Source: Comamonas koreensis (GTDB lineage Bacteria; Pseudomonadota; Gammaproteobacteria; Burkholderiales; Burkholderiaceae_C). Taken from it: a stretch of DNA of 64,000 bases. The notes beneath the pieces are model-generated. The model had not been told where the DNA came from and ran no database searches. It saw only the letters and a program-made list of their open reading frames with translations. The stretch is from positions 310,001 through 374,000 of the forward strand of contig NZ_CP043575.1 in NCBI RefSeq assembly GCF_014076495.1, written 5' to 3'. The translations under genes and the position numbers were made by a program. Every line of letters begins with the position of its first letter. Positions within the stretch are counted from its first letter, which is position 1. This document shows, piece after piece, positions 45,097-53,740 of the stretch.

Positions 45097-46067
45097 GCTG
45101 CGCCCTCCAGGCGCACGCGGGGGTCGAGCACCTTGTACAAGATATCCACGATCAGATTGAGCGTGACAAACAGGCAGACCACCACCACCAGGTAGGAGAC
45201 GATGACGGGACGGTCCAGCGCATTGATGCTGTCCAGAATCAATTTGCCAGCGCCCGGCCAGGAGAAGATGCTCTCGGTCACCACCGCAAAGGCGATGGTC
45301 GAGCCCAGCTCCAGGCCCAGCACGGTGACCAGCGGAATCATCGTATTGCGCAGCACATGCAGGCCCACCACACGCAGCGGCGACAGGCCCTTGGCGCGGG
45401 CAAACTTCACATAGTCGAGCGGCAGCACCTCGCGCACACCGGCGCGCGTCAAACGGATCACCAGCGAGATCTTGAACAGCGACAGGTTGATCGCAGGCAG
45501 CAGCATGTGTCGCAGGCCATCGGTGGTCAGAAACGACCACTGCGCGCCCAGGAACTCCACCGTCTGGCCGCGCCCGCTCGACGGCAGCATGCCCAGCGAC
45601 ACGCTGAAGGTCATGATCAGCATCAGGCCGACCCAGAACGTGGGCAGCGAAAAGCCCACGATGCTGCCGGCCATGATGGATTTGGAAAACCAGCTCTCGG
45701 GGTAGAGGCCGGCCAGCAAACCCAGCGGCACGCCCAGCACCACGGCGATGACCAGCGCGGCAATCGCCAGCTCCAGGGTTGCGGGCAGGCGCTGCAAAAT
45801 CAGCTCGATCGCCGGCACGTTGTAGACAAAGCTCACGCCCAGGTTGCCCTGCAGCGCGCCGCCGACAAAGCCCAGGTACTGGCGCCACAGCGGCTGGTCA
45901 AAGCCCAGCTGGGCGATGATGCGCGCGCGCTCGACCTGGTCCACGTCCTGGCCGATGAGGATATCGACCGGGTTGCCGATGGCATGCAGTCCGACGAAGA
46001 CGATGACCGTCATCAGCAGCACCACCACCACGGCCTGCACAAGGCGGCGCAGCAGCCAGCCGATCAT
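45093..46067 (-). CDS. Opp/Dpp-type ABC permease (DppB-like)
   Basis: 324 residues. Begins with the typical first helix RLVQAVVVVLLMTVIVFVGL and has the EAA loop of DppB proteins (LDYVKFARAKGLSPLRVVGL). Start overlaps the flavin monooxygenase stop (ATGA). With DppC, two ATPases and the binding protein at 40458 it completes an importer. Confidence 0.92.
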   Translation of the reverse strand: MIGWLLRRLVQAVVVVLLMTVIVFVGLHAIGNPVDILIGQDVDQVERARIIAQLGFDQPLWRQYLGFVGGALQGNLGVSFVYNVPAIELILQRLPATLELAIAALVIAVVLGVPLGLLAGLYPESWFSKSIMAGSIVGFSLPTFWVGLMLIMTFSVSLGMLPSSGRGQTVEFLGAQWSFLTTDGLRHMLLPAINLSLFKISLVIRLTRAGVREVLPLDYVKFARAKGLSPLRVVGLHVLRNTMIPLVTVLGLELGSTIAFAVVTESIFSWPGAGKLILDSINALDRPVIVSYLVVVVCLFVTLNLIVDILYKVLDPRVRLEGAA

Positions 46068-47551
46068 GGTGCGCCCGCCTTGTCCAGCAGTGCGGTGGCC
46101 TGGCCAGGTGGTTCAGCCGGCGTCCACTCATCGCCAAACACCTCGGGGTCGCTGAAGGCCTGCAGCTTCTCGAAATGCCACTGCACATCTTCGGCATACA
46201 GGCGGCTGCTGATGCCCTGTGCCAGGCGCTCGGCGCCCACGCTGATCGCAGGAATATCGCCGGACACCGTGCCATGCGTCAGCGCGGCCGGGTAGGAGAA
46301 CGCATGGATGCGCTCCAGCCCCGGGCAGGCGCCGGGAATCTTTTGCTGCAGCTCGAAGGCCGGGCCCAGGTCGGGCGAATCGGACAGCTCCTGGTCGTCC
46401 TCGCCCTCGGGGTGGCGGTAGCGGTCGCCCCAGTTGCGCACATGGGCGGCAAAGGGCGCAAACTCGCTGCGCGCATTCCAGTCGATGCGAAAGCCGGTGG
46501 AGAACACGACAAAGTCCAGGTGGAACACGCCCTTGGAGGTATGGACGCGGATCTCGTCGCCGGTCCATTCCATGCGCTCGATCGCGCAGCCCAGGTTGAA
46601 GCGGGCATTGGCATGGCGCGAGACGCGCAAGGTGCTGCCCCGGGGTGGCGGCACCTGCTGCACATTGATGTAGTGGCGGATCTTCCACTTCCAGTCGTCG
46701 GGCAGCTGCAGGTGGCCATGGGTCAGGCCCGGGCTGCCGGCACCCTTGCCCTTGTTGACGCGGGGAATGTCGTTGCGGCGGATCAGCAGATCAACGCTGG
46801 CCGCGCCGCTCTCCAGCGCCGTCGCTGCGCTGTCCATCGCCGAGGCACCGGCCCCCACCACGCCGATACGCTGGCCAGCCAGTTGGGCGTAATCGGTGCT
46901 GTCTGACGAATGGGCCCAACGGTCGCGCGGCAGGCTGCGTGCCATCTCGGGCACATAAGCGCCGCCCAGGCCGTCGCGGCCGGTGGCCAGCACCACATGG
47001 CGCGCCAGCACCTTGCGTGCGCCGCCGGGCGTCTCCAGATCGAGCTGCACCACGCCATCGGCGCCGCGTGGGCGCACGGCCAGCACCTTGTGGCCGTTGT
47101 GCACCGGCAGCGCCAGCACCTGGCGGTACCAGCGCAGGTAGTCCATCCACTGCAGGCGCGGGATCTTGTCGAGCGCCTCCCAGGCCTCCAGGCCGAACTG
47201 CGACTCGAACCAGGCGCGGAATGTGAGCGCCGGTTTGCCCAGCGCCGGGCCGGTGAGCTGCTTGGGTGAGCGCAGCGTTTCCATGCGCGCCGTCGTCGCC
47301 CAGGGGCCTTCAAAGCCCGCCGGCGACTGGTCAAAGATCTCGGCCGGCACGCCCATGAAGCGCAGCGCCGCGCATGCGGCCAGGCCCGACATGCCGCCGC
47401 CGATGATGGCCACGGGCAGCACCGGCTCGCCCTCCAGCGCGGTCTCGGGCAGCCAGTCCTTGGCGGGCAGGTCCAGCCAGGCCAGGTCCTGGCGCACCCG
47501 GGCTTCGAGTGCGGCCAGCCCCTGGGGCGGCAGTAAGCGTTCGTCGTTCAT
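46064..47551 (-). CDS. FAD/NAD(P)-dependent flavin monooxygenase-like protein
   Basis: 495 residues from the ATG at 47551; a TTG 15 bases upstream is less likely. FAD-binding motif IIGGGMSGLAACAAL at about residue 50 and a second dinucleotide motif GVVGAGASAMDSAATAL at about 235 are the two Rossmann sites of class B monooxygenases, and VVFSTGF is a late family landmark. It follows lysR by 11 bases and precedes the dipeptide-type importer. It probably oxygenates an imported compound. The exact substrate class cannot be read from the motifs. Confidence 0.85.
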   Translation of the reverse strand: MNDERLLPPQGLAALEARVRQDLAWLDLPAKDWLPETALEGEPVLPVAIIGGGMSGLAACAALRFMGVPAEIFDQSPAGFEGPWATTARMETLRSPKQLTGPALGKPALTFRAWFESQFGLEAWEALDKIPRLQWMDYLRWYRQVLALPVHNGHKVLAVRPRGADGVVQLDLETPGGARKVLARHVVLATGRDGLGGAYVPEMARSLPRDRWAHSSDSTDYAQLAGQRIGVVGAGASAMDSAATALESGAASVDLLIRRNDIPRVNKGKGAGSPGLTHGHLQLPDDWKWKIRHYINVQQVPPPRGSTLRVSRHANARFNLGCAIERMEWTGDEIRVHTSKGVFHLDFVVFSTGFRIDWNARSEFAPFAAHVRNWGDRYRHPEGEDDQELSDSPDLGPAFELQQKIPGACPGLERIHAFSYPAALTHGTVSGDIPAISVGAERLAQGISSRLYAEDVQWHFEKLQAFSDPEVFGDEWTPAEPPGQATALLDKAGAP

Positions 47552-47562
47552 GCGTGGTTCTC

Positions 47563-48564
47563 TCAAAATTCTGGTGTGCCCGCAGCGGGCCGCTGGCCCT
47601 CGGGCAGCATTTCTTCCAGCAGCGCGGCGTGGGCGCGTGCGTCATGCAGTACAAAGCCGGGCAGCAGCGCCTGCGCCACCTCGGTCAAGGCCTGGCACAG
47701 CGCATCCATCGCAGGCGTACACGGCGTGGCCTGCTGGCTGACCACGCCAAACAAAAACGGGATCTCGGTATCGAGCGGGCGTACCACCACGCCTTGCAAA
47801 GGCAGGCCCAGCGCCGTCACCGGCTCCAGCACCGACACGCCCAGGCCGGCGCGCACGGCGGCCATCGCATTGACCGAAGCATTGGTTTCCATGAACTGGG
47901 TCTCGCCCGGCTGCGCGCCCGGGCGGGCAGCGGCAAAGGCTTCATCGAGGCGGCCACGCAAGCGGTAGGGGTTGGCCATGGTGATGATGCGGCGCTCGGC
48001 CAGTGCCAAAAGCGGCACCACGTCCAGCGCGGCCAGTGGGTCCGCTTCGGGCAGCACCGCCACGCAGGGCGCGCGGCCAATCCAGTGCACCTGCAGGCCC
48101 CGGTGCTCCAGCGGCAGGCTGCTCACGCCCAGCTGGGCGGCCCCCGTCAGCACGCCTTGCGCCACCTGCTCGGGCGAGGCGCTGCGCAGCTGGATGTGCG
48201 AGATGCTCTGCGCCATCGCGCCTTCGAGCCGCGCCAGCGCCGCAGGTACCAGGCCCGCGGCCAGCGCCGGCGTGGCCAGCAGGTTCAGCGGGCGTTGGCT
48301 GCCGCCTGCAATCTCGCGGGCACGCTGGCGGATCTGTTGCAGGCTGTGCAGCGCATGGGCCACATCCTCGTACAGCAAAAAGCCTTGTTCATTCGGGGTA
48401 ATGCGCGGGCCGTTGCGGCTGAACAGCGCGTAACCAATCTCCTGCTCCAGCTCCTGCACCAGGCGGCTGATCGCGGGCTGCGAGCGGCCCAGCATGCGCC
48501 CGGCGGCCGTCACGCTGCCGGTCGAGATCACGGCCGCGAAGGCCTCAAGCTGGCGAAGTTCCAT
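47563..48564 (-). CDS. LysR-family transcriptional regulator
   Basis: 333 residues from the ATG at 48564. Winged helix-turn-helix at residues 1-60 (MELRQLEAFAAVISTGSVTA, GRSQPAISRLVQELE), then the periplasmic-binding-like effector domain. It is the first gene of the minus-strand operon and is followed by the monooxygenase gene in the same direction, which is unusual since most LysR genes are divergent from targets. A perfect 7+7 palindrome just upstream may be its own operator. Confidence 0.92.
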   Translation of the reverse strand: MELRQLEAFAAVISTGSVTAAGRMLGRSQPAISRLVQELEQEIGYALFSRNGPRITPNEQGFLLYEDVAHALHSLQQIRQRAREIAGGSQRPLNLLATPALAAGLVPAALARLEGAMAQSISHIQLRSASPEQVAQGVLTGAAQLGVSSLPLEHRGLQVHWIGRAPCVAVLPEADPLAALDVVPLLALAERRIITMANPYRLRGRLDEAFAAARPGAQPGETQFMETNASVNAMAAVRAGLGVSVLEPVTALGLPLQGVVVRPLDTEIPFLFGVVSQQATPCTPAMDALCQALTEVAQALLPGFVLHDARAHAALLEEMLPEGQRPAAGTPEF

Positions 48565-48571
48565 GGGTATT

Positions 48572-48590
48572 GAATGCGAAAACCGCATTC
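48572..48590. promoter_or_regulatory. candidate LysR operator
   Basis: GAATGCG-AAAAC-CGCATTC, perfect seven-base arms, 8-26 bases upstream of the lysR start. Position overlaps the ribosome-binding region, consistent with autorepression of lysR and its operon. Confidence 0.55.
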
Positions 48591-48694
48591 TGAGCTATCG
48601 AGTATGCAATCCACAAATACTAAATAGACATATCCAAATAGCAGAAGCGTATTTACCCGAGTACCAGGCGACCTGCGCTATGCCGTAGCCACGC

Positions 48695-48717
48695 AAAAAA
48701 GGGAGCATGCGCTCCCT
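48695..48717 (-). terminator. Rho-independent terminator after trpB
   Basis: GGGAGC-GCAT-GCTCCC stem read on the minus strand, then a T6 tract (A6 at 48695-48700). Lies about 40 bases past the trpB stop. The 194-base gap 48565-48758 has only this and the LysR operator plus AT-rich sequence. Confidence 0.85.
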
Positions 48718-48758
48718 GCGTGACGGCCGTTTCCGGCTGCTTCTAGCTCAAAACTCGC

Positions 48759-49967
48759 TCAGAGCCCCAGCTTCTTGGCCACATAATCGGCGTCCTTGTC
48801 GCCCCGGCCCGAGAGGTTGACGAGGATGTTCACCCCCTTGTCCAGCTGCGGCGCGATACCCATGGCCCAGGCGACGGCATGGGCGCTTTCGAGCGCCGGG
48901 ATGATGCCCTCGACCCGCGACAGGGTCATGAAGGCGTTGAGGCAGGCCTGGTCGTCCACGGCTTGGTAATCGACCCGGCCCAGGTCCTTCAAGTAGCTGT
49001 GCTGCGGGCCCACGCCGGGGTAGTCCAGGCCCGAAGCGATGGAATGCACGGCCGCAGGGCTGCCATCGGCGTTCTCCAGCACATAGCATTTCATGCCATG
49101 GATGGCGCCGGGCTTGCCCACCGACAAGGTGGCGGCATGCTTGCCCGGCTGGTCCACGCCCTCGCCCGCTGGCTCCACGCCCACTAGCTTGACACTGGCA
49201 TCGGGCAGAAAGGCCGTAAAGATGCCCATCGCATTGGAGCCACCGCCCACGCAGGCGGCCACATAGTCGGGCAGCTTGCCGTGCCGGGTCTGGAACTGCT
49301 CGCGCGCCTCGCGCCCGACGATGGACTGGAAGTCGCGCACCATCTTCGGAAACGGGTGCGGGCCCACCACCGAGCCGATCGCATACAGGTAGTTCGTCGG
49401 GTCCTTGAGGTATTCCTCAAACGCGCTGTCCACCGCCTCCTTCAGAGTCGCCTGGCCAAAGGTCACCGGCACCAGCTTGCAGCCCAGGATGCGCATCTTG
49501 GTGACATTGGGGTGCTCTTTTTCGATATCGACCTGGCCCATGTGGATCTCGCAGGGGATGCCCACCAGCGCGCAGGCGGTGGCCAGCGCCACGCCATGCT
49601 GGCCGGCGCCGGTCTCGGCAATCACCTTGGTCTTGCCCATGAACTTGGCCAGCAGCGCCTCGCCCAGGCAGTGGTTGATCTTGTGCGCCCCCGTGTGGTT
49701 GAGGTCCTCGCGCTTCAAATGGATCTGCGCGCCGCCCAGCTGCTCTGACAAACGGCGGGCATGGAAGATCGGGCTGGGGCGGCCCACATAGTCCTGGAAC
49801 AGCTGCTGGAGTTCGTCCTGGAAGTCCTGGCGCTGCACGATCTGCTCGTAGGCCTCGGCGATGTCGTCCATGGCCTTTTTCAGATGCGGGGGCACCAGCT
49901 GGCCGCCGTAGTCACCAAAGAAACCGTTGGCATCGGGCATCTCAGCAAAGTTCATCATGGTTGTCAT
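48759..49967 (-). CDS. trpB: tryptophan synthase beta subunit (lone copy)
   Basis: 402 residues from the ATG at 49967, near the length of E. coli TrpB (397). PLP lysine in [18 protein letters not shown], substrate-binding ETGAGQHG and phosphate-binding GGGSNAMG are all present, so it should be active. TrpB joins indole and serine to make tryptophan in complex with TrpA. There is no trpA or other trp gene within the window and a terminator follows directly. It could be the main gene with separated partners or a second paralogue. Confidence 0.92.
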   Translation of the reverse strand: MTTMMNFAEMPDANGFFGDYGGQLVPPHLKKAMDDIAEAYEQIVQRQDFQDELQQLFQDYVGRPSPIFHARRLSEQLGGAQIHLKREDLNHTGAHKINHCLGEALLAKFMGKTKVIAETGAGQHGVALATACALVGIPCEIHMGQVDIEKEHPNVTKMRILGCKLVPVTFGQATLKEAVDSAFEEYLKDPTNYLYAIGSVVGPHPFPKMVRDFQSIVGREAREQFQTRHGKLPDYVAACVGGGSNAMGIFTAFLPDASVKLVGVEPAGEGVDQPGKHAATLSVGKPGAIHGMKCYVLENADGSPAAVHSIASGLDYPGVGPQHSYLKDLGRVDYQAVDDQACLNAFMTLSRVEGIIPALESAHAVAWAMGIAPQLDKGVNILVNLSGRGDKDADYVAKKLGL

Positions 49968-50059
49968 AGGCTGCTTTATCTCTGTGAAGGCAAAGCTTGT
50001 TGATACCACAGCACTCCAGGCAAAACCTTGCAGGTTTTCCCGATGCCACAATAGCTGCC

Positions 50060-51574
50060 ATGAAAGCTGACGCCGTTCGTGACATCGCCCTGGCCCATGC
50101 CATCGAGACCTCACCGCCCCATGAGGCCCTGCCCAGCGCTGCGCGCTGCGAGGCCATCACGCAGGAGGTGCTGCACACCTTGGGCAAGCCCGCGCTGGGT
50201 GGCAAGGCCGGCCAGGCCGCCTTTGCCCAGTTTCTGCAGCTGCGCGCCAAGCGCATCATCCAGGCCAGCCAGTTGCCCGCTGATGTGCGCCAGCTGTGGC
50301 AGCATGCCCCGGGCCTGGCGCACTGGGCACCGCTGGCGATCGGCCTGCTGGCGCTGTGCCTTGGCTTTGCCAGCCACCGCATTACCGATCCGCACCGGGT
50401 CGATCTGATGTCGCTGTCGCTGATGGGCATCGTGCTGTGGAACCTGCTGATGTACACCGTGCTCTTGCTGCGCAGCCTGCTGCGCCTGGCACGGCGCCAG
50501 CCAGCGCGCGTGGCGCCCTGGGAGCCCACACAGCCCACGCCAGCCGGCACGGCACCCAGCGCGGCTGCTGCCGATGAGCACCCCGGCTGGATCGCCCGCC
50601 TGCGCGGCAAGGCCATGCCTGCGCTGCGCGGCAGCGGCCTGCGCAAGATGGCGCTGCGCTTTGAGCGCAACTGGTGGCAGGCCAGCGAAGGGGTGCGCAA
50701 TGCGCAATGGCTGCTGTGGCTGCACCTGGGCGCGGCGCTGGTCGCCGTGGGCGCACTGGCCTCGCTCTGGCTCACGGGCCTCACCAAGGAATACCAGGTC
50801 GGCTGGGAGAGCACCTTCCTGTCGGCCCCGCAGGTGCAGCACTGGCTCAACCTCCTGTTCGCCCCCACCCAATGGCTGCAGTGGACGACGCCCTGGAGCC
50901 TGACCGATATCCAGGCGCTGCAAGGCTGGGTGAGCAGCAGCCTGCCCGCGGCGCCATCGGCCCCGGCAACCCAGGCCATGGCAGCCCCCGCCTCCGGTGT
51001 CGGCGCGCGCTGGGTCTGGGCCTATACCGCCTTGCTGGGCGCCACCGTGGTGGTACCGCGTGTGCTGCTGGCGCTATGGCAAGGGCTGCGCGCGCGCTGG
51101 CGCAGCCAGCACCTGCAGCTGCCGCTGAACCAGGCCTACTTTGCCCGGCTGCAGCGCGACTTTGGCGGCCTGGCCACGCGCCTGGTGCTGCTGCCGTTCA
51201 GCATGGATGTGACGCCCGAGCGGCGCGCCGCGATCGACCACTTTGCGACCGATCTGTATGGCGCCGGCGCCCATGTCGACTGGCTGCCGACGCTGGCCTA
51301 TGGCGCTGCGCTGCCGGCCGTCGATTTGGCGCCCGCTGCGCAGGCCATTGCGCTCATCAACCTGTCAGCCACGCCCGAGGCCGAGGTACATGGCGAGCTG
51401 CTGGCCCAGCTGCGCAGCCGCTTTGGCGCCAACGGCCAGCTCTGGCTCTGGGCCAGTGACTTTGCCGCCCGCAATGCCGGCGCCCCCCGCCGCCTGCAGG
51501 AGCGCGAAGCGCTGTGGCAGGAATTTGCCCAGCAGCACGGCTTCAACGCGCAGCTGATCACCACCGGCACCTGA
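50060..51574 (+). CDS. DUF2868-family membrane protein
   Basis: 504 residues from the ATG at 50060. Predicted transmembrane pairs at about residues 93-110 and 120-140, another near 225-245, and one near 320-345, with soluble regions between and after. It is followed 13 bases later by a DUF3482 GTPase-like gene; these two families are neighbours in many proteobacteria. Function is not established; a membrane anchor or partner of the GTPase is a reasonable inference. Divergent from trpB. Confidence 0.75.
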   Translation: MKADAVRDIALAHAIETSPPHEALPSAARCEAITQEVLHTLGKPALGGKAGQAAFAQFLQLRAKRIIQASQLPADVRQLWQHAPGLAHWAPLAIGLLALCLGFASHRITDPHRVDLMSLSLMGIVLWNLLMYTVLLLRSLLRLARRQPARVAPWEPTQPTPAGTAPSAAAADEHPGWIARLRGKAMPALRGSGLRKMALRFERNWWQASEGVRNAQWLLWLHLGAALVAVGALASLWLTGLTKEYQVGWESTFLSAPQVQHWLNLLFAPTQWLQWTTPWSLTDIQALQGWVSSSLPAAPSAPATQAMAAPASGVGARWVWAYTALLGATVVVPRVLLALWQGLRARWRSQHLQLPLNQAYFARLQRDFGGLATRLVLLPFSMDVTPERRAAIDHFATDLYGAGAHVDWLPTLAYGAALPAVDLAPAAQAIALINLSATPEAEVHGELLAQLRSRFGANGQLWLWASDFAARNAGAPRRLQEREALWQEFAQQHGFNAQLITTGT

Positions 51575-51587
51575 CGAGACCCGCACG

Positions 51588-53192
51588 ATGACCGAGATGA
51601 CGAACGCCCCCCCACTCCCCGCCGCTGTGCCGCAGGCAGCGGATGCAGCCAACGACCAGACCATCGCCTGGTGCCTGCTGTCGCACACCAATATCGGCAA
51701 GACCACCCTGGCCCGCACCCTGGTCGCCGAGGACATTGGCGAAGTCCAGGACGCCGCCCATGTCACCAGCCAATCGCAGCGATACCTGCTGCAGCGCACC
51801 GAGCAAGGCGATGAACTGTGGCTCTGGGACACGCCGGGTTTTGGCGATTCGGTGCGGCTCTACAACCGCTTGAAGCAGCAGGGCAACCCGCTGGGCTGGT
51901 TTCTGTCCAATGTCTGGGACCGCTGGCGCGACAAGCCCTTCTACATGAGCCAGCGCGCCTTGCAGGCCGCGCGTGACCATGCCGATGTGATGCTCTACCT
52001 GGTCAATGCCGCCGAAGACCCGGCCGACGCCGGTTACTGGGCCAGCGAGATGCGCATCCTGCAGTGGATGGACAAGCCCGTGCTGGTGCTACTCAACCAG
52101 ATCGGCAGTGACACCACAGCCACCCAAACCGCCGCCGACCTGCAGCGCTGGCGCGCGGCGACGGCCGAGTTTGCCGGCACCGTGCGCTCGGTGCAGGTGC
52201 TCGATGCCTTCACGCGCAGCTGGTGGCATGAAAAGCAGGTGATGCAGTCCATCGCGCCGCTGCTGCCCGATGCCAAGCAGCCGGCTTACCAGCGCCTCTT
52301 GCAAACCCGCGCACAGCGCCAGCAAGCGCGCGAAGCGGCCAGCCTGCAGGCCCTGGCCGAGCAGCTGCTGCTGGCGGCCACTGCGCAGGAGACCGTGCAG
52401 ACCAGCGACAACAAGCTCTGGCAGCGCGCCTGGAGCAAGGTGAGCGGCTCGGTTGCACAGGCCATCCGTGGCAGTGGTCCTGAGGGCGCCGAGCTCAGCC
52501 CCGAGCAGACCGCCGCGATGCAACGCCTGACCCAGTCCCTGCAGCAGGCCGACCTGGCCAGCACCCAGGCGCTGCTGGCGCTGCACCAGCTCGATGGCCA
52601 GGCGGCCAGCCAGATCCAGCAGCAGCTCAAGGACCACCTGAAAACCAGCACACCGCTGGATCCGCAGACGGCCAGCCTCTGGGGCGCGCTCACGGCTGGT
52701 GCTGCAACCGGCCTGGGCGCCGATATGGTGGCCGGCGGCATGACCTTGGGCGCAGGCGCGCTGGTGGGCGCCTTGGTGGGTGCCGTAACCTTTGCCGGTG
52801 CCGCCTGGAGCGCCAACAAGATGTTTGACCAGCAGGCCCAGCGCTTTCACCTCTCGCCCGAGTACCTGAGCGCCTTGACCGGCCAGCTGCTGCTCAAGTA
52901 CCTGGTGATCTCGCACTTTGGCCGGGGACGCGGGCGCTACACCAGCCCCAGCGCGCCGGCGCAGTGGAGCGAGGCCGTGCAGGCCGCCGTGCAGCACCGC
53001 GCCACCCAATGGCAGCAGCAGTGGAAGGCGCTGGGCAGCCTGGCCGCCGATGCCGGTTTGAGCGACGAGGCGCGCGCCGCCCACTTGCAGGCGCTGCAGC
53101 TGCAGCTCGGTGAATGCCTGCACCAGGCGCTAGGCCGCCTGTACCCCGACATGGATCGACCGGCAGGCAGTGCTCATGCCAACAATCAATAA
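51588..53192 (+). CDS. DUF3482-family GTPase-like protein
   Basis: 534 residues. N-terminal small GTPase fold: a G1-like site SHTNIGKTTLAR, switch II DTPGFGDSVRLYN and a G4-like LLNQIGSD in place of NKxD, so nucleotide specificity may be altered. The middle is a long coiled helical region (LQTRAQRQQAREAASLQALA), then a glycine-rich hydrophobic hairpin (AGAATGLGADMVAGGMTLGA) that could touch the membrane. Paired with the DUF2868 gene. This looks like a dynamin- or YfjP-style membrane GTPase, but the role is unknown. Confidence 0.75.
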   Translation: MTEMTNAPPLPAAVPQAADAANDQTIAWCLLSHTNIGKTTLARTLVAEDIGEVQDAAHVTSQSQRYLLQRTEQGDELWLWDTPGFGDSVRLYNRLKQQGNPLGWFLSNVWDRWRDKPFYMSQRALQAARDHADVMLYLVNAAEDPADAGYWASEMRILQWMDKPVLVLLNQIGSDTTATQTAADLQRWRAATAEFAGTVRSVQVLDAFTRSWWHEKQVMQSIAPLLPDAKQPAYQRLLQTRAQRQQAREAASLQALAEQLLLAATAQETVQTSDNKLWQRAWSKVSGSVAQAIRGSGPEGAELSPEQTAAMQRLTQSLQQADLASTQALLALHQLDGQAASQIQQQLKDHLKTSTPLDPQTASLWGALTAGAATGLGADMVAGGMTLGAGALVGALVGAVTFAGAAWSANKMFDQQAQRFHLSPEYLSALTGQLLLKYLVISHFGRGRGRYTSPSAPAQWSEAVQAAVQHRATQWQQQWKALGSLAADAGLSDEARAAHLQALQLQLGECLHQALGRLYPDMDRPAGSAHANNQ

Positions 53193-53335
53193 AAACAAGC
53201 AATTACAAAATTAATGACGATAAAAAACATATATCCGCATTGACCCGGTTGTTTTTTGCAGGTGCCCGTCGCAGCATGGGGGTGCCATGGCCCTGAGGCC
53301 CGGCATCCCTTGCAACAAAACGACAGGAGAGTTCT

Positions 53336-53689
53336 ATGCGCAATACCTGGAAAGCCTGGATCAGCGGTATCGCCCTGTGCAGCACAGCGGCAGTTTTTGC
53401 CCAGACACCGGCAGCGGGCACGGCACCTGCGGCCAAACCAGCCCCTGCCGCCAAGGCCGCGCCGGCGGCCCCCGCAGCAGCAGCGCCAGCGGCCGCTGCC
53501 GACAAGGCCAAGACCCCCGCCCCTGGCGGCGGTGCCGGCAAGGTCTGGGCCAATACCAGCTCCAAGATCTACCACTGCCAAGGTGACCGCTACTACGGCA
53601 CCACCAAGCAAGGCGAGTACATGACGGTGGCAGATGCGAAAGCCAAGGGCATCCAACCGGCCAAGGGCAGCAAGGCTTGCAACAGCTGA
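53336..53689 (+). CDS. small secreted Ala/Pro-rich protein
   Basis: 117 residues. Signal peptide MRNTWKAWISGIALCSTAAV ending VFAQ, a flexible Ala/Pro/Lys linker of about 45 residues, and a compact end with two cysteines (KIYHCQGDRYYGTTKQGEYM then KGSKACNS) that could form a disulfide. Similar YH(C)xG..YYG.T..GxYM domains occur in small exported proteins, sometimes called sunset-type domains; that link is from memory and tentative. A strong terminator follows. Confidence 0.7.
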   Translation: MRNTWKAWISGIALCSTAAVFAQTPAAGTAPAAKPAPAAKAAPAAPAAAAPAAAADKAKTPAPGGGAGKVWANTSSKIYHCQGDRYYGTTKQGEYMTVADAKAKGIQPAKGSKACNS

Positions 53690-53714
53690 TCGGCGCCGCC
53701 CCGCACCACCCAGA

Positions 53715-53740
53715 CCCTGCGCAAACCCGCAGGGTTTTTT
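53715..53740 (+). terminator. Rho-independent terminator
   Basis: CCCTGCG (53715-53721) pairs with CGCAGGG (53728-53734) with a six-base loop, followed by T6. Lies 25 bases after the secreted-protein gene; the T tract reaches the stop codon of the opposite permease gene. Confidence 0.88.
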
